Below are positions 8,744 through 17,852 of a DNA stretch of 64,000 bases, piece by piece. The translations under genes were made by a program, and so were the position numbers. Position 1 is the stretch's first letter. Every line of letters begins with the position of its first letter. Below the pieces are notes generated by a model. The model was not told where the DNA came from, made no database searches, and saw nothing but the letters and a program-made list of their open reading frames with translations. The DNA is from Crocinitomicaceae bacterium (GTDB lineage: Bacteria > Bacteroidota > Bacteroidia > Flavobacteriales_D > Crocinitomicaceae), in contig JALQYQ010000035.1 in the NCBI GenBank assembly GCA_023262855.1, positions 60,811 through 124,810 of the forward strand. The letters run 5' to 3'.

Positions 8744-9151
8744 TTAAGCTACGCTTTCCAAAATAGGTCTAACTACCTGATAAAGCTTTTCTTCATCCCA
8801 TGGTTTTGAAATGAATTGTTCCAAGTGCTTTTCTTCACTTAATTCTTGAACAATAACATCATTTGCTTGTCCAGAAAGCATAACACACTTGATGTGCGGA
8901 TATTTTTCTTTGATTGAACGAATCAACTCAGCACCATTCAATTTAGGCATCTGATAATCAACAACGATAATTAGAATCTCAATCTGATTACTTAATAATT
9001 CATTCAAATTTTCTAAAACAATCGTTGGATCTGAATAACATTCCAAAAGCGTTGTTTTCGGCTCAATGATCTTATTCAGTTGAAACGAAAGCATTTGCAG
9101 GATGAACGGATCATCATCTACACAAACAACCGCATATTTTAAATTATCCAT
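8744..9151 (-). CDS. stand-alone response regulator receiver protein
   Basis: The 135-residue single-domain receiver has acidic residues D12-D13-D14, phospho-acceptor D65 in V-V-D-Y-Q-M-P, switch residue S93 and K116-P117. The K-P-W-D motif and S-G-Q-A stretch resemble receivers of HD-GYP or hybrid-kinase relays rather than NarL proteins. It has no output domain. It is the last gene of a minus-strand run that starts with the kinases, 88 nt after the large PAS kinase, but a -7 box directly before its ATG suggests its own promoter. Acting as a phosphorelay intermediate or a protein-protein output is inferred. Confidence 0.88.
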   Translation of the reverse strand: MDNLKYAVVCVDDDPFILQMLSFQLNKIIEPKTTLLECYSDPTIVLENLNELLSNQIEILIIVVDYQMPKLNGAELIRSIKEKYPHIKCVMLSGQANDVIVQELSEEKHLEQFISKPWDEEKLYQVVRPILESVA

Positions 9152-9155
9152 GGTA

Positions 9156-9163
9156 CAAAAGTA
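9156..9163 (-). promoter_or_regulatory. putative -7 box (TACTTTTG) abutting the receiver gene start
   Basis: Exact TAnnTTTG on the minus strand, ending 4 nt before the ATG at 9151. No TTG at 17-23 nt upstream (one at 14 nt). Implies a leaderless or very short-leader mRNA. Confidence 0.4.
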
Positions 9164-9239
9164 ACTGAAAAAAATTACAAATTCTAAAATATTTTAGGTT
9201 TGTGATGAATCAAACAATTGTATATCAATCCTGTGTAAT

Positions 9240-12200
9240 TTATTTGTAAAAAGTTACTGTAAAGCGAGTTGAGTTTGGAACAGAGGTAACTTGAATTTTC
9301 GCATGATGTTCTTCTACTACATTTTGTACAATGCTTAACCCCAAACCAGTACCATTTGATTTTGATTTGGTCGTATAAAATTTGGTAAACATATTCTCCA
9401 ATACATCTTGAGGAATTACATCTCCATCATTTTCAATAGAAATCTCATAAGTTTTATCTGTTTCTAAAGATTCAATGATTAATTTACCGTATCCTTGAAT
9501 CGCTTCAATTGCGTTTTTAATGAGGTTGGACCAAAGTTGATACAATTTAATTTCGAAGCCTTCAATTACAATCATTGGGTCAATGTTGAAATGCAAGTCA
9601 ACTTTCGAATTTATCTCGTAGTTAAATACATTTAAAACCGTTGAAATATTGTGTTTCAAATTGACTGGTCCTTTCAGTGAATTTTGATCAAAACGAACGA
9701 ATGTACGCAGGTTTTTGACCACCTGACTTGCTTTGTCACTTGCAATCAATATCGTATCAATAAAAGTTCTTGTTGTTTGAATGTGATAAATCAAATTTAA
9801 ATAGTCAAACGGATTTGAAGTCTGAAGAATATGATTAATGACGTCCTTTTCATCAATGGAAATGCGTGCCTTAACAAGATTGTTGGCAAGTGTTGGAATA
9901 TCTACTGAAATTTCAGGGAAATTGGTGCGAATGTACTCTTCAAAAGCGGCAGCTTCTCTGCGCGACTGAATTCCTCCAATAAACAGTTCAATATTATTTT
10001 CTACAGCACGGTTACACGCAAAATGCAATTGTTCAATTGTACATTTTTCCATAATCGATTTGAACAAGCTTTCGAGTGTATATCGAATGCTTTCTGCTCC
10101 AACTTTAATGGATCCAAGCGGCGTGTTTAAATCATGAGCAATTCCAGCAGAGATTTCCCCAATCATCGCTAACTTCTCCTGGTCTGTCAACAAACGCGAT
10201 AATTCAGCATTTTTTAAGGTTTTTTCAATAACTTCTTTTTCGAGATTTAAATTAATCTGACGAATTTGCTCTTTAGAACGTTCAATTTCCTCTAAATTTT
10301 CTCTTCGAATTGTTACGTTTACTAGCATTTCAGCAAATAATGTCAAAATTTTCTTATCGCGCTCTGTGTAGGTATAGTGGTTGTTTACAGAATCGAATCC
10401 AATGAACCCAATGCAATGTCCTTCTTTCATCAAAGGAAGAGCAAGTAAACTTTTTATATCTTGGATTTCCAGGAGCTCACGTAATTTCTCCTTAGGCAAT
10501 TCATCAACAGATGGAATATCCATTGGTTCACCTGCGAAATGCTTCTCAACCCACAAAGGCATATCTTCGAAAGAAACATCTTGAAGGTTTTCAATTTGAG
10601 GTGTTATCCCTTCTCTGCACCATTCGTATAAATTCGAACTTGTTCGTTTTGCGGTATTATAATCAAAAATGTAGGAACGATCGGCATTAACAAATTGCCC
10701 AATATCTTTTAATGATTGGTTAATCGAATAATCCAAACTTTCAAACGGTGAATTAATAAATTGGGTTGCAATATTCATGATGAGGTTTTGCAACTCAACT
10801 TGATTTTCCAACTGTAGTTCATTGTTTTTTGCCGCTGTAATGTTTTGGCGAATTGAAAGGAATGATTCAATTTCATCTGCAGCATTCAAAATTGGATAAA
10901 TAATTGTTTTTACCCAATAATGTGAGCCATCTTTTGCCTTGTTCTTAACATCTGCGCTCCAGGTTTTCTTTGCTAAAATTGTGTCCCAGGCGTCTTTCCA
11001 GAATTCTTTTGAATGGTGATTTGACGCAACAATTTTATGTGTTTTACCCAACAATTCTTCTTCACTGTATTGTGAGATTTTACAAAATTGTTCATTCACC
11101 AATGTGATGATGCCATTGACATCCGTAAAGGAAACCAATGAACTTGCATTGATAGCATTTGTAATTTGTTGAAGGTAACGATTCTTGTCGTTCAGTTGTC
11201 GCTCAGCTTCTTTTCGTTCTGAAATATCACGAGAAGATGCAATCACATAACCTTCGCCATCGATTTCTTGAAAGCGAACACTGACTTCAACAGGAATAAT
11301 TTGACGTGTGACTTGATTGACATTCCGACCCTCAAGGATTAAAATTTCTTTTTCTTTAATTTCTGCAATATGATCATCCCAATCTTGCTCAGTTTTGAAA
11401 ACAGATTCAAAGTCAAAAATGGTGTATTTCTGAATTTCCGATTGTGGAATTCCTAATCTTTTGGATGCAGATTCATTGATATAAATTAACTGTCCTTTCA
11501 CATTACTTACTTGTAATGCATCGGTCGAATGATTTAAGAAGCTTTCAAGTAAGCGCAATTGTGCATTTACTTCTTGTACATGTTCCTCACTTCGTTTGGC
11601 TTGTATTTCAGCTTTTTTTATGGGGGTAACGTCTATACCGTAACCTATGACATAGTTTAATTCACCGTGTTCGTCGTAGCTCGGAGACATTTTTCTGAAA
11701 ACCGTTTGAGTATCTCCATTCGGTAGGACATAGTTGTCTTCCCACTCGAGCGAATTTTTTGATTCTACAATTTGGTTAAAAACCGCTCTGCGCTCATCGG
11801 CCATCTTTGTATCCAGATTGCGTAATTTGCAGTAGTCATAATCGGTTTTACCGAACATAAAATTGCGAATTTCCGGATTTTTTATCCCGTGTTTATTCAC
11901 GAACAAATAGCGATGTTCAGGATCAAAAACAGCAATATCGGAAGGAATATTTTCGAGGACCGATGTGAAGAATTCTTTTTGAAATTCAACTTCTTTTCGA
12001 ATAGCAGTTTCTTTTCTTAATTCAAATTTCAACTGTTTTACATCTTCATCTGCTACCTTTGAAAGATTGAAGTAATAAATGTTATCAGCTAGATAATGTT
12101 TAATCTGACCTGTTAATTCGACTGTTTGATCATTCAGTTCAATGGTTAAACTGTTAAACACCACAAACGAGGCAAAGTTCTTAGACTTGTGCTCATTTGA

Positions 12201-12356
12201 AAAGAAGTCAACAATATTTTGGTGAAGAAAATGGTTTGGATAATTTGAACCAATCGCAAGGATTTTTCCTTCATTGTTCGTAACCACATTGTACGGATAC
12301 AAACTTTGGCATAAATCACGAAGGATGTCAATCAATGTTGATTCGTTGTGTTCCAT
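9240..12356 (-). CDS. cytoplasmic multi-PAS/GAF sensor histidine kinase
   Basis: The 1038-residue kinase has no membrane segment. From the N-terminus: an uncharacterised segment (1-115), PAS domains near 125-250, 262-385 and 393-510 (each ending in the D-V/I-T-x-x-K or D-I-S-E-R-K type tail), a GAF domain (520-680), a coiled-coil linker, and a catalytic core. H741 in the A-H-D-L-N-T-P-L box is the phospho-acceptor. About 140 residues of helical insertion separate this box from a second helical pair (K-A-S-Q-V-V-K-N-L-R) before the ATPase domain, an arrangement seen in NtrB/PAS-type soluble kinases. N-box (L-I-K-N-A-I-E-A-I), G1 and G2 (G-T-G-L-G-L) motifs are intact. It should sense cytoplasmic ligands or redox state via PAS/GAF. 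Its closest partner is the receiver protein 88 nt downstream. Confidence 0.9.
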   Translation of the reverse strand: MEHNESTLIDILRDLCQSLYPYNVVTNNEGKILAIGSNYPNHFLHQNIVDFFSNEHKSKNFASFVVFNSLTIELNDQTVELTGQIKHYLADNIYYFNLSKVADEDVKQLKFELRKETAIRKEVEFQKEFFTSVLENIPSDIAVFDPEHRYLFVNKHGIKNPEIRNFMFGKTDYDYCKLRNLDTKMADERRAVFNQIVESKNSLEWEDNYVLPNGDTQTVFRKMSPSYDEHGELNYVIGYGIDVTPIKKAEIQAKRSEEHVQEVNAQLRLLESFLNHSTDALQVSNVKGQLIYINESASKRLGIPQSEIQKYTIFDFESVFKTEQDWDDHIAEIKEKEILILEGRNVNQVTRQIIPVEVSVRFQEIDGEGYVIASSRDISERKEAERQLNDKNRYLQQITNAINASSLVSFTDVNGIITLVNEQFCKISQYSEEELLGKTHKIVASNHHSKEFWKDAWDTILAKKTWSADVKNKAKDGSHYWVKTIIYPILNAADEIESFLSIRQNITAAKNNELQLENQVELQNLIMNIATQFINSPFESLDYSINQSLKDIGQFVNADRSYIFDYNTAKRTSSNLYEWCREGITPQIENLQDVSFEDMPLWVEKHFAGEPMDIPSVDELPKEKLRELLEIQDIKSLLALPLMKEGHCIGFIGFDSVNNHYTYTERDKKILTLFAEMLVNVTIRRENLEEIERSKEQIRQINLNLEKEVIEKTLKNAELSRLLTDQEKLAMIGEISAGIAHDLNTPLGSIKVGAESIRYTLESLFKSIMEKCTIEQLHFACNRAVENNIELFIGGIQSRREAAAFEEYIRTNFPEISVDIPTLANNLVKARISIDEKDVINHILQTSNPFDYLNLIYHIQTTRTFIDTILIASDKASQVVKNLRTFVRFDQNSLKGPVNLKHNISTVLNVFNYEINSKVDLHFNIDPMIVIEGFEIKLYQLWSNLIKNAIEAIQGYGKLIIESLETDKTYEISIENDGDVIPQDVLENMFTKFYTTKSKSNGTGLGLSIVQNVVEEHHAKIQVTSVPNSTRFTVTFYK

Positions 12357-12448
12357 TCAAAATAATCAAAATAAACGAACAGGAAATATTCCGTTCATTC
12401 TTTCAAGCAAATTAGTTAACTAGGTACAAAAAAGCAATTGTCTTCTGG

Positions 12449-13819
12449 TTAATTTTGCTTAACCTGTTCCATTATCAGCTTTAATTCTGTTCCTTGTCCC
12501 TGTTTACTGTCAAGTTCTCCCAATAATCTACCCAATTTAATACGGTGTTCTAAATTTTGAATTCCAAGGCCTTTTTTCGCTTCGTTTTTATCAAAACCTA
12601 CGCCGTTGTCTTTCACGAGAACACATACTTTGTCATCCTGGCGTGACACAATAATTTCCATTTCTTGTGCTTGCGAGTGTTTCAAGGAATTGTTGACGAA
12701 CTCTTGAATAATGCGGTACAAATTGAATTTATCCGTCATTCCGAAGTCATCTTCAACAATATCGTCTTCAACCGTAAGCTTAAAAAACACTTTGTTCAAT
12801 TGATTGACACGGTGCACCAAATTTTCTAATGCTAACAAGAATCCTTTTTCTAATTCTGGCGGCAAAAGGGAATATGAAACTGCTTTCAATTCTTTGATTG
12901 AATTGTTGATCATATCCGAAAAATTCTTACCTAATTCCTTTTGTTCATCTGTGAAATTAAACATGTTGAACCACAAACTCATAAGCACCAAATTCTGAGC
13001 AAGTCCATCATGTAATTCCATTGCAATCTTCTTCTTCTCGCTTTCTTGCGCTTCGTTGATTACCTTGTATTTCTGTTCTTCAAATGCAATTTCTTCACTT
13101 CGATCGATTATCAAACAAATGAAAGAGTCTTTTTTATTCGAAAGTTTATTACCAATAATTTCGACATGAAGTTGGCAATCGTTAGCTGTTTTTTGAATTA
13201 AGTGGCGCGTAAACGAATGCTTAGTCGTGTCAATTTTTATCGTTTTTTTCTTGTCAAAATTGAGGCTTTGTAATTCTCTACCTATCAACAAGCGTTTTTC
13301 AAATCCGTAAATTTCTTTTGCTGCATTGTTTACCAATTTAATCACCAAATTTGGTCCTTCAACTGAAAACATCGGTAAAGGTGATTGCTCGAAAACATCA
13401 CGAAATTGTTTCTCCGATTTCTGTATGCGATCCAACAAATCCTTGCGCTCAAAACTGTATTCAATGGTTTTAAGCAGTACTTTGTTGTTCAAGTCACTTT
13501 TTAAGATATAATCTTGAGCTCCGTGTTTCACAATATCCAAGGCCATTTCTTGGTCATCCATTCCAGATAAAATAATAATGGCAGATTTTGGAAAAATTTC
13601 GATTACACGTTCAAATGTTGCTTTTCCATTTGAGTCAACAATATTTAAATCTAGTAAAACGACATCAGGAACAAAAAACTTTGAAAATTCTTCCACTTCC
13701 ATTATTGATCTAGCATGCTGTACATGGCTAGAAGAATAATTGTTTGAGGTCAACTGAAAATAAATCAGCTGCGTGAAAAAGTGGTCGTCCTCAACAATTA
13801 AAACTTTGATGTTTTTCAT
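12449..13819 (-). CDS. hybrid receiver-PAS-HisKA_3 histidine kinase
   Basis: The 456-residue protein starts with a receiver domain (1-120; phospho-acceptor D57, K107), continues with a PAS domain (about 135-245), and ends in a NarX/DegS-class kinase core. The HisKA_3 box E-L-H270-D-G-L-A-Q carries the phospho-acceptor, and the ATPase domain has N-box and D-N-G-V-G-F motifs. No membrane segments, so cytoplasmic. An N-terminal receiver upstream of a kinase makes it an input-controlled kinase: phosphorylation of D57, perhaps by the neighbouring kinases, would tune activity (inference). It lies 86 nt after the next kinase gene on the same strand. HisKA_3 kinases normally feed NarL-type regulators, and the nearest such receiver is the HTH-less protein at 8335-8739. 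Confidence 0.9.
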   Translation of the reverse strand: MKNIKVLIVEDDHFFTQLIYFQLTSNNYSSSHVQHARSIMEVEEFSKFFVPDVVLLDLNIVDSNGKATFERVIEIFPKSAIIILSGMDDQEMALDIVKHGAQDYILKSDLNNKVLLKTIEYSFERKDLLDRIQKSEKQFRDVFEQSPLPMFSVEGPNLVIKLVNNAAKEIYGFEKRLLIGRELQSLNFDKKKTIKIDTTKHSFTRHLIQKTANDCQLHVEIIGNKLSNKKDSFICLIIDRSEEIAFEEQKYKVINEAQESEKKKIAMELHDGLAQNLVLMSLWFNMFNFTDEQKELGKNFSDMINNSIKELKAVSYSLLPPELEKGFLLALENLVHRVNQLNKVFFKLTVEDDIVEDDFGMTDKFNLYRIIQEFVNNSLKHSQAQEMEIIVSRQDDKVCVLVKDNGVGFDKNEAKKGLGIQNLEHRIKLGRLLGELDSKQGQGTELKLIMEQVKQN

Positions 13820-13905
13820 GATAGTGGTGAATTATAGCTTTAAATTATTGATATTATTTATACTAAACAAATTATTTTGAAAAATGTTTGTGAGTGGTTG
13901 TTTCA

Positions 13906-15327
13906 TTATATTTCTAATTTAAGTGTTGTACCTTTTAAAGGTTCGCTTGTAATTGTTAGGTTAACATTGGATATTTTCGCCCGTTTTTGCATGTTATTTA
14001 AGCCGAATCCTTGACGAATAAGTGATGAATCAAATCCTTTTCCGTTGTCAGAAACGAGAATGTAAATTTTGCCAAGGCGTGTGCGTATCGAACAATTAAT
14101 TTCTGAACATTCCGCGTGTTTCATTGAATTGCTTATGAACTCTTGTATAATTCGGAACACATTGTATGTTTTTTCAGTATCTAATTGTTTTGCAATTTTT
14201 TTAGTCATCGTCAAATTGAACTTAATCGTCGACAATGAATTCATTTTGCTGAATAATACTTCAATTGCTTGCTGCCAGCCATTATTTAATTCTGGTGGAG
14301 AAAGATTGTAACACAACATGCGTGTTTGGTCCAAACTATCTTTGATTAAGCGTTTGCAATGACCGTAAACTGTTGGGTCAACTTCTTTGTTTTCTTCAAT
14401 TTGACCTAAGTATAAGTTGAGTGCAACTAAGTATTGAGCTAAACCATCGTGTAATTCCATAGAAAAACGCGCGCGTTCAAAGTCCAATGTTTCATTGACC
14501 AAAACCGATTTTTGAATATCGTTTAATTTACGTGATGTAATATCTTCCAAATGTCCATGCCATAAATTGGTATCGCCGGAGTCATATGAATTATCTGCTA
14601 TTATCTGAAACCATTTTATCGTGTCTGAAGTGGTCATAAATCGAAATTCAACTGACCAAATAGTTCCTTGACGGCGTGCGTTCTCCATCCCTGACAGGAA
14701 TCGTCCTAAATCTTCTGGATGAATACGCGATAAAAAGTAAGACAAACGTTCATCAAGTAATTGTCTTCTCAATGGACGTACAACTTTTTCGAAATTTTCA
14801 CCAATGTGTTTGAACCTCAAACGACGTTTTGGCAACAATTCAAAAACGAAAGGAACAATCGGAAGTGGTGGGAGATTTAAATTCTCTTGCTGTTGAGCAA
14901 CATCCACCTTTTTTTGTTTGATAAATGAAAAGACATAACCATTCGTTTCATTTGGTTCAACACACAAATCAATTTGATAGTCTTTCGTCGAATAAACATC
15001 TTCAATTTCGATGTATTCATGTTTTAAAAGAGCTTCGCACAATTGCGCAAATGAAGCAGTGTCTAATAAATCCTTACTTAGATCTATTACACTTTCTTGC
15101 TCACGTCTCACCTTGAAACGTTGTTTGAAAATCTCTTTAAATGAAGAATTGAGATAGAGAATACGAAATTCTTTATCTGCTACAAGTATACCGTCGCTAA
15201 GCTTGTCGAAGAGCTTAAATAGGTCTAGGCCGTCCTTCTTGTTTCCTCCTGAAATCTTCAATCTGGTAGAAGTACCTTCTGAAGATTGTTCCAAGTCAGA
15301 GTGAAACGGTGATACAAATTTTCGCAT
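13906..15327 (-). CDS. cytoplasmic PAS-HisKA_3 sensor histidine kinase
   Basis: The 473-residue kinase has two PAS-like regions (about 35-140 and 160-265, the second ending in H-L-E-D-I-T-S-R-K) and a HisKA_3 core with E-L-H293-D-G-L-A-Q. It continues into an ATPase domain with N-box, D-N-G-K-G-F and G-F-G-L-N-N motifs. The catalytic half closely resembles the adjacent hybrid kinase, suggesting a local duplication. No transmembrane segments. It is the first gene of the kinase run on the minus strand. A pair of 19-bp direct repeats lies about 95 nt upstream and could be an operator. The ligand sensed is unknown. Confidence 0.9.
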   Translation of the reverse strand: MRKFVSPFHSDLEQSSEGTSTRLKISGGNKKDGLDLFKLFDKLSDGILVADKEFRILYLNSSFKEIFKQRFKVRREQESVIDLSKDLLDTASFAQLCEALLKHEYIEIEDVYSTKDYQIDLCVEPNETNGYVFSFIKQKKVDVAQQQENLNLPPLPIVPFVFELLPKRRLRFKHIGENFEKVVRPLRRQLLDERLSYFLSRIHPEDLGRFLSGMENARRQGTIWSVEFRFMTTSDTIKWFQIIADNSYDSGDTNLWHGHLEDITSRKLNDIQKSVLVNETLDFERARFSMELHDGLAQYLVALNLYLGQIEENKEVDPTVYGHCKRLIKDSLDQTRMLCYNLSPPELNNGWQQAIEVLFSKMNSLSTIKFNLTMTKKIAKQLDTEKTYNVFRIIQEFISNSMKHAECSEINCSIRTRLGKIYILVSDNGKGFDSSLIRQGFGLNNMQKRAKISNVNLTITSEPLKGTTLKLEI

Positions 15328-15421
15328 AGGTACAGCTTTTGACTGCTGCGCACCTGCGAAAAGCGTTCCTATTACTTAAACCCTTGAAAAACAAGGCTTG
15401 CACGAAATTGTTGTAAACTTG

Positions 15422-15459
15422 AATTCTCAAAAAGAGAAATAATTCCCAAAAAGAGAAAA
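15422..15459. repeat. two tandem 19-bp direct repeats
   Basis: Units 15422-15440 and 15441-15459 differ at two positions. Each holds a short inverted core (TCTC/GAGA or CCC with AAAAAG). They sit between the end of the membrane-protein gene and the first kinase gene, on whose upstream side they could act as a binding site. Confidence 0.6.
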
Positions 15460-15463
15460 TGAA

Positions 15464-16135
15464 TTATCTGTTTTTGGTGATGAAGACTTTGTCTTTGTCG
15501 AGTTGACCTTCCAGAACCGAGAAAAACTCATCGCGCTGTTCTTCTTTCAAACAATCAACCGGAAAAGACAATTGTAAATCCTTGATGTAGTCAAAGAACA
15601 TTGATTGTTGATGAATGGTTACTTTACGTAAACCACTGAAGTAAACAAGGTTTACATCTCGATCGGCAGTAATTACTGCTTTACTTGTGATTCCAGCTCT
15701 AAATCGATTACCGCGAACACCAACGATTGTAAAGATTAAGTTATCGATGGTGCAAAAAGCAAAACCGATTGCAGGCATCCATGCTTCTGGTGAAACAACG
15801 TAAAGTGTTACCGCAATGAACAACATGACAAATCCTTCCAAGAAATTGTAGGTTCTCACGCGTTTAATGCGTTCCAAACTCATCGGTTTATTCCATTTGA
15901 ATTTTTCAGTTTGGTTCACTAAGCGAATACCCATCCAACGGCGAATGCTGCGACGAACATTTACGATTAAAATGAATAATCCCAATCCCAATAAAATCTC
16001 AAAACGATAAGGCAAAGCTGCACCTGTCGTTCTGATTTTAAACATGTCGATGGAAATGTCGAACCCGATCAAAATTGTAATCAACATGGTCGGGAACAAC
16101 ACAAATAACAATACTACATTGATGAATTTATTCAT
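15464..16135 (-). CDS. membrane protein of unknown function
   Basis: The 223-residue protein has about four hydrophobic segments (roughly residues 5-25, 43-60, 95-115 and 120-140), then a soluble C-terminal part of about 80 residues. I do not recognise a family. The soluble part has the look of a PH-like membrane-associated domain (alternating strands, then a final helix), but this is only an impression. Its start overlaps the end of the DUF349 gene by 8 nt, so translation is coupled and the two probably act in one pathway. Downstream lie the kinase genes, separated by 136 nt. Confidence 0.75.
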   Translation of the reverse strand: MNKFINVVLLFVLFPTMLITILIGFDISIDMFKIRTTGAALPYRFEILLGLGLFILIVNVRRSIRRWMGIRLVNQTEKFKWNKPMSLERIKRVRTYNFLEGFVMLFIAVTLYVVSPEAWMPAIGFAFCTIDNLIFTIVGVRGNRFRAGITSKAVITADRDVNLVYFSGLRKVTIHQQSMFFDYIKDLQLSFPVDCLKEEQRDEFFSVLEGQLDKDKVFITKNR

Positions 16136-17834
16136 TTGGAATCATCTTCAGTTTACGAATCAACGCGTCAATTTTGTTTTTAGAAGCATTGATTTTACTT
16201 TCCACTTCTTTGCGTAAAGCATCAGCTCCTTTCGATTTCGCAAAGAAACCAAGGTTGTTTTCGTATTGCAAAATATCGTTTTTCAAATGATCTATTTGCT
16301 GACGGATATCTGCTTTTTCTCGAGCGAATGCGCGACTAGCATCAGGTGAAGAAGCTAATGTTTCCATACGTGCTTCAAACATGACTTTTTCTTTCTCAGC
16401 GCCTTCTAGTTTCAATTGTCCGTAATGCTTATCAATCGCAGTTTTGTATTGATTGTAAATAGCATCCTTTTCTTTCATTGGAACTTTACCTGCTGCATTG
16501 AATGAATTCGTGAATTCTCTTAAATCAGCTAAAGCTTGTTTTTTATCCGCTGGAAGTACATACGTTTCAATAGCAGCTATAATCGTTTGTTTTGCATGCA
16601 GATTCGTTTCCAATTGCTTGTCTTGCTCTTCGAAATGTTTCGTACGTGCATTGAAGAACGCGTCACATGCTCCACGGAAATCAGACCATAATTTTTGTTC
16701 TAATTTTTGTCCAGCGTGACCAACAGATTTCCATTGTTTTTGCAATTGAACCAATTTCTCTGCTGTTGTTTTCCACTCAGTTGAATCTTTCAATGCGACT
16801 GCTTGGTCAATAATGCGTTGTTTGGCTTCGGCAATTTTATTGAACTTCTCTTGAATTGTTCCAAAAAACTCTTTTTTTGCAGCGAAAAACTCATCACAAT
16901 GTGCTCTGAATTCTTGCCAAACTTCTTCGTTTTCTTTGCGTGGACCGAAACCAATGGTTTTCCATTTTTCTTGTAAAGCCAACAATTGTTCTGTAGCTTC
17001 GTCCCACATTTTTGTGCTTGTATTTTCAGCTTTTGTTGCAACAACCGCAGCAGCTTCAGCTAATAATTCTTTTTTCTTTGCTAAATTTTCAAGCAAGGTA
17101 GAGCGACGTTCATCGTAAAATGCATTGATGCGATCATAAACTGAACGTACATTTTCCCAGTACTTCGCTTTAAGGTTTTCCCATTCATCATTGATAACTG
17201 GTCCAATTCCTTCCCACTCATTTTGAAGTGTTTTTAACGCTGTTTCAACTTCACGAATCGATTCAGTGTTTTTCAACGCTTCCAATTGTGTAATCACATC
17301 CAATTTTAATTGGTAGTTGCGTTTCAAATCGTGCTCTTTCAATTCACGGTAAATCTTCATGTTGTAGAAGAAATCTTCCAACAAACGTGAATATTCGTGC
17401 TGAATTTCGTCGCGTTTGTCGCGTGCAATATCACCTACTTTTTTCCAAGCTTCATGGATTTCTTTGTAGGCAGTAAAGGCCGCTCCAATATTTTCTTCTT
17501 TTTCAATCACATCTTTCATGCGATTGATCAAGTTACGTTTTTGTTTTAAGTTTTCTGATTCTATGGCATTGCGCGCGTCCACTTGTTCTTTGCGGCGCTC
17601 ACGGTAAATGTTATACAATTCAAAGAATGCATCTTTCAATGGTTTGAAGTCCTTCGGTTCATATTCTTCACCTTTCACTTGAGCTTCCAAAGCAGCCACT
17701 TGATCCTTGCGTTCTTCTTCTAAAATATAATCGTCGAAACGTACTTTCAATTCGTTCACTTCACGATTTACCGCTAATGCATCTTCGTTTTGCGCTAACG
17801 TTTTTAATTCTTCAATTAAAGCAATGTTTTCCAT
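16128..17834 (-). CDS. DUF349-repeat coiled-coil protein
   Basis: The 568-residue, highly charged helical protein contains five DUF349-type modules, recognisable by their W-x-x-I/V-G or A-G-K-V starts (e.g. A-W-K-K-V-G-D, E-W-E-G-I-G-P, K-W-K-T-I-G-F, Q-W-K-S-V-G-H, F-N-A-A-G-K). A C-terminal coiled coil follows. DUF349 proteins are widespread in Bacteroidota and have no firmly assigned role. No signal peptide or membrane segment, so it is cytoplasmic. The gene lies 18 nt after the PfkB-type kinase gene and overlaps the following membrane protein gene by 8 nt, giving a three-gene operon. Confidence 0.92.
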   Translation of the reverse strand: MENIALIEELKTLAQNEDALAVNREVNELKVRFDDYILEEERKDQVAALEAQVKGEEYEPKDFKPLKDAFFELYNIYRERRKEQVDARNAIESENLKQKRNLINRMKDVIEKEENIGAAFTAYKEIHEAWKKVGDIARDKRDEIQHEYSRLLEDFFYNMKIYRELKEHDLKRNYQLKLDVITQLEALKNTESIREVETALKTLQNEWEGIGPVINDEWENLKAKYWENVRSVYDRINAFYDERRSTLLENLAKKKELLAEAAAVVATKAENTSTKMWDEATEQLLALQEKWKTIGFGPRKENEEVWQEFRAHCDEFFAAKKEFFGTIQEKFNKIAEAKQRIIDQAVALKDSTEWKTTAEKLVQLQKQWKSVGHAGQKLEQKLWSDFRGACDAFFNARTKHFEEQDKQLETNLHAKQTIIAAIETYVLPADKKQALADLREFTNSFNAAGKVPMKEKDAIYNQYKTAIDKHYGQLKLEGAEKEKVMFEARMETLASSPDASRAFAREKADIRQQIDHLKNDILQYENNLGFFAKSKGADALRKEVESKINASKNKIDALIRKLKMIPNE

Positions 17835-17852
17835 AACCCAGAAATAAGGAAT

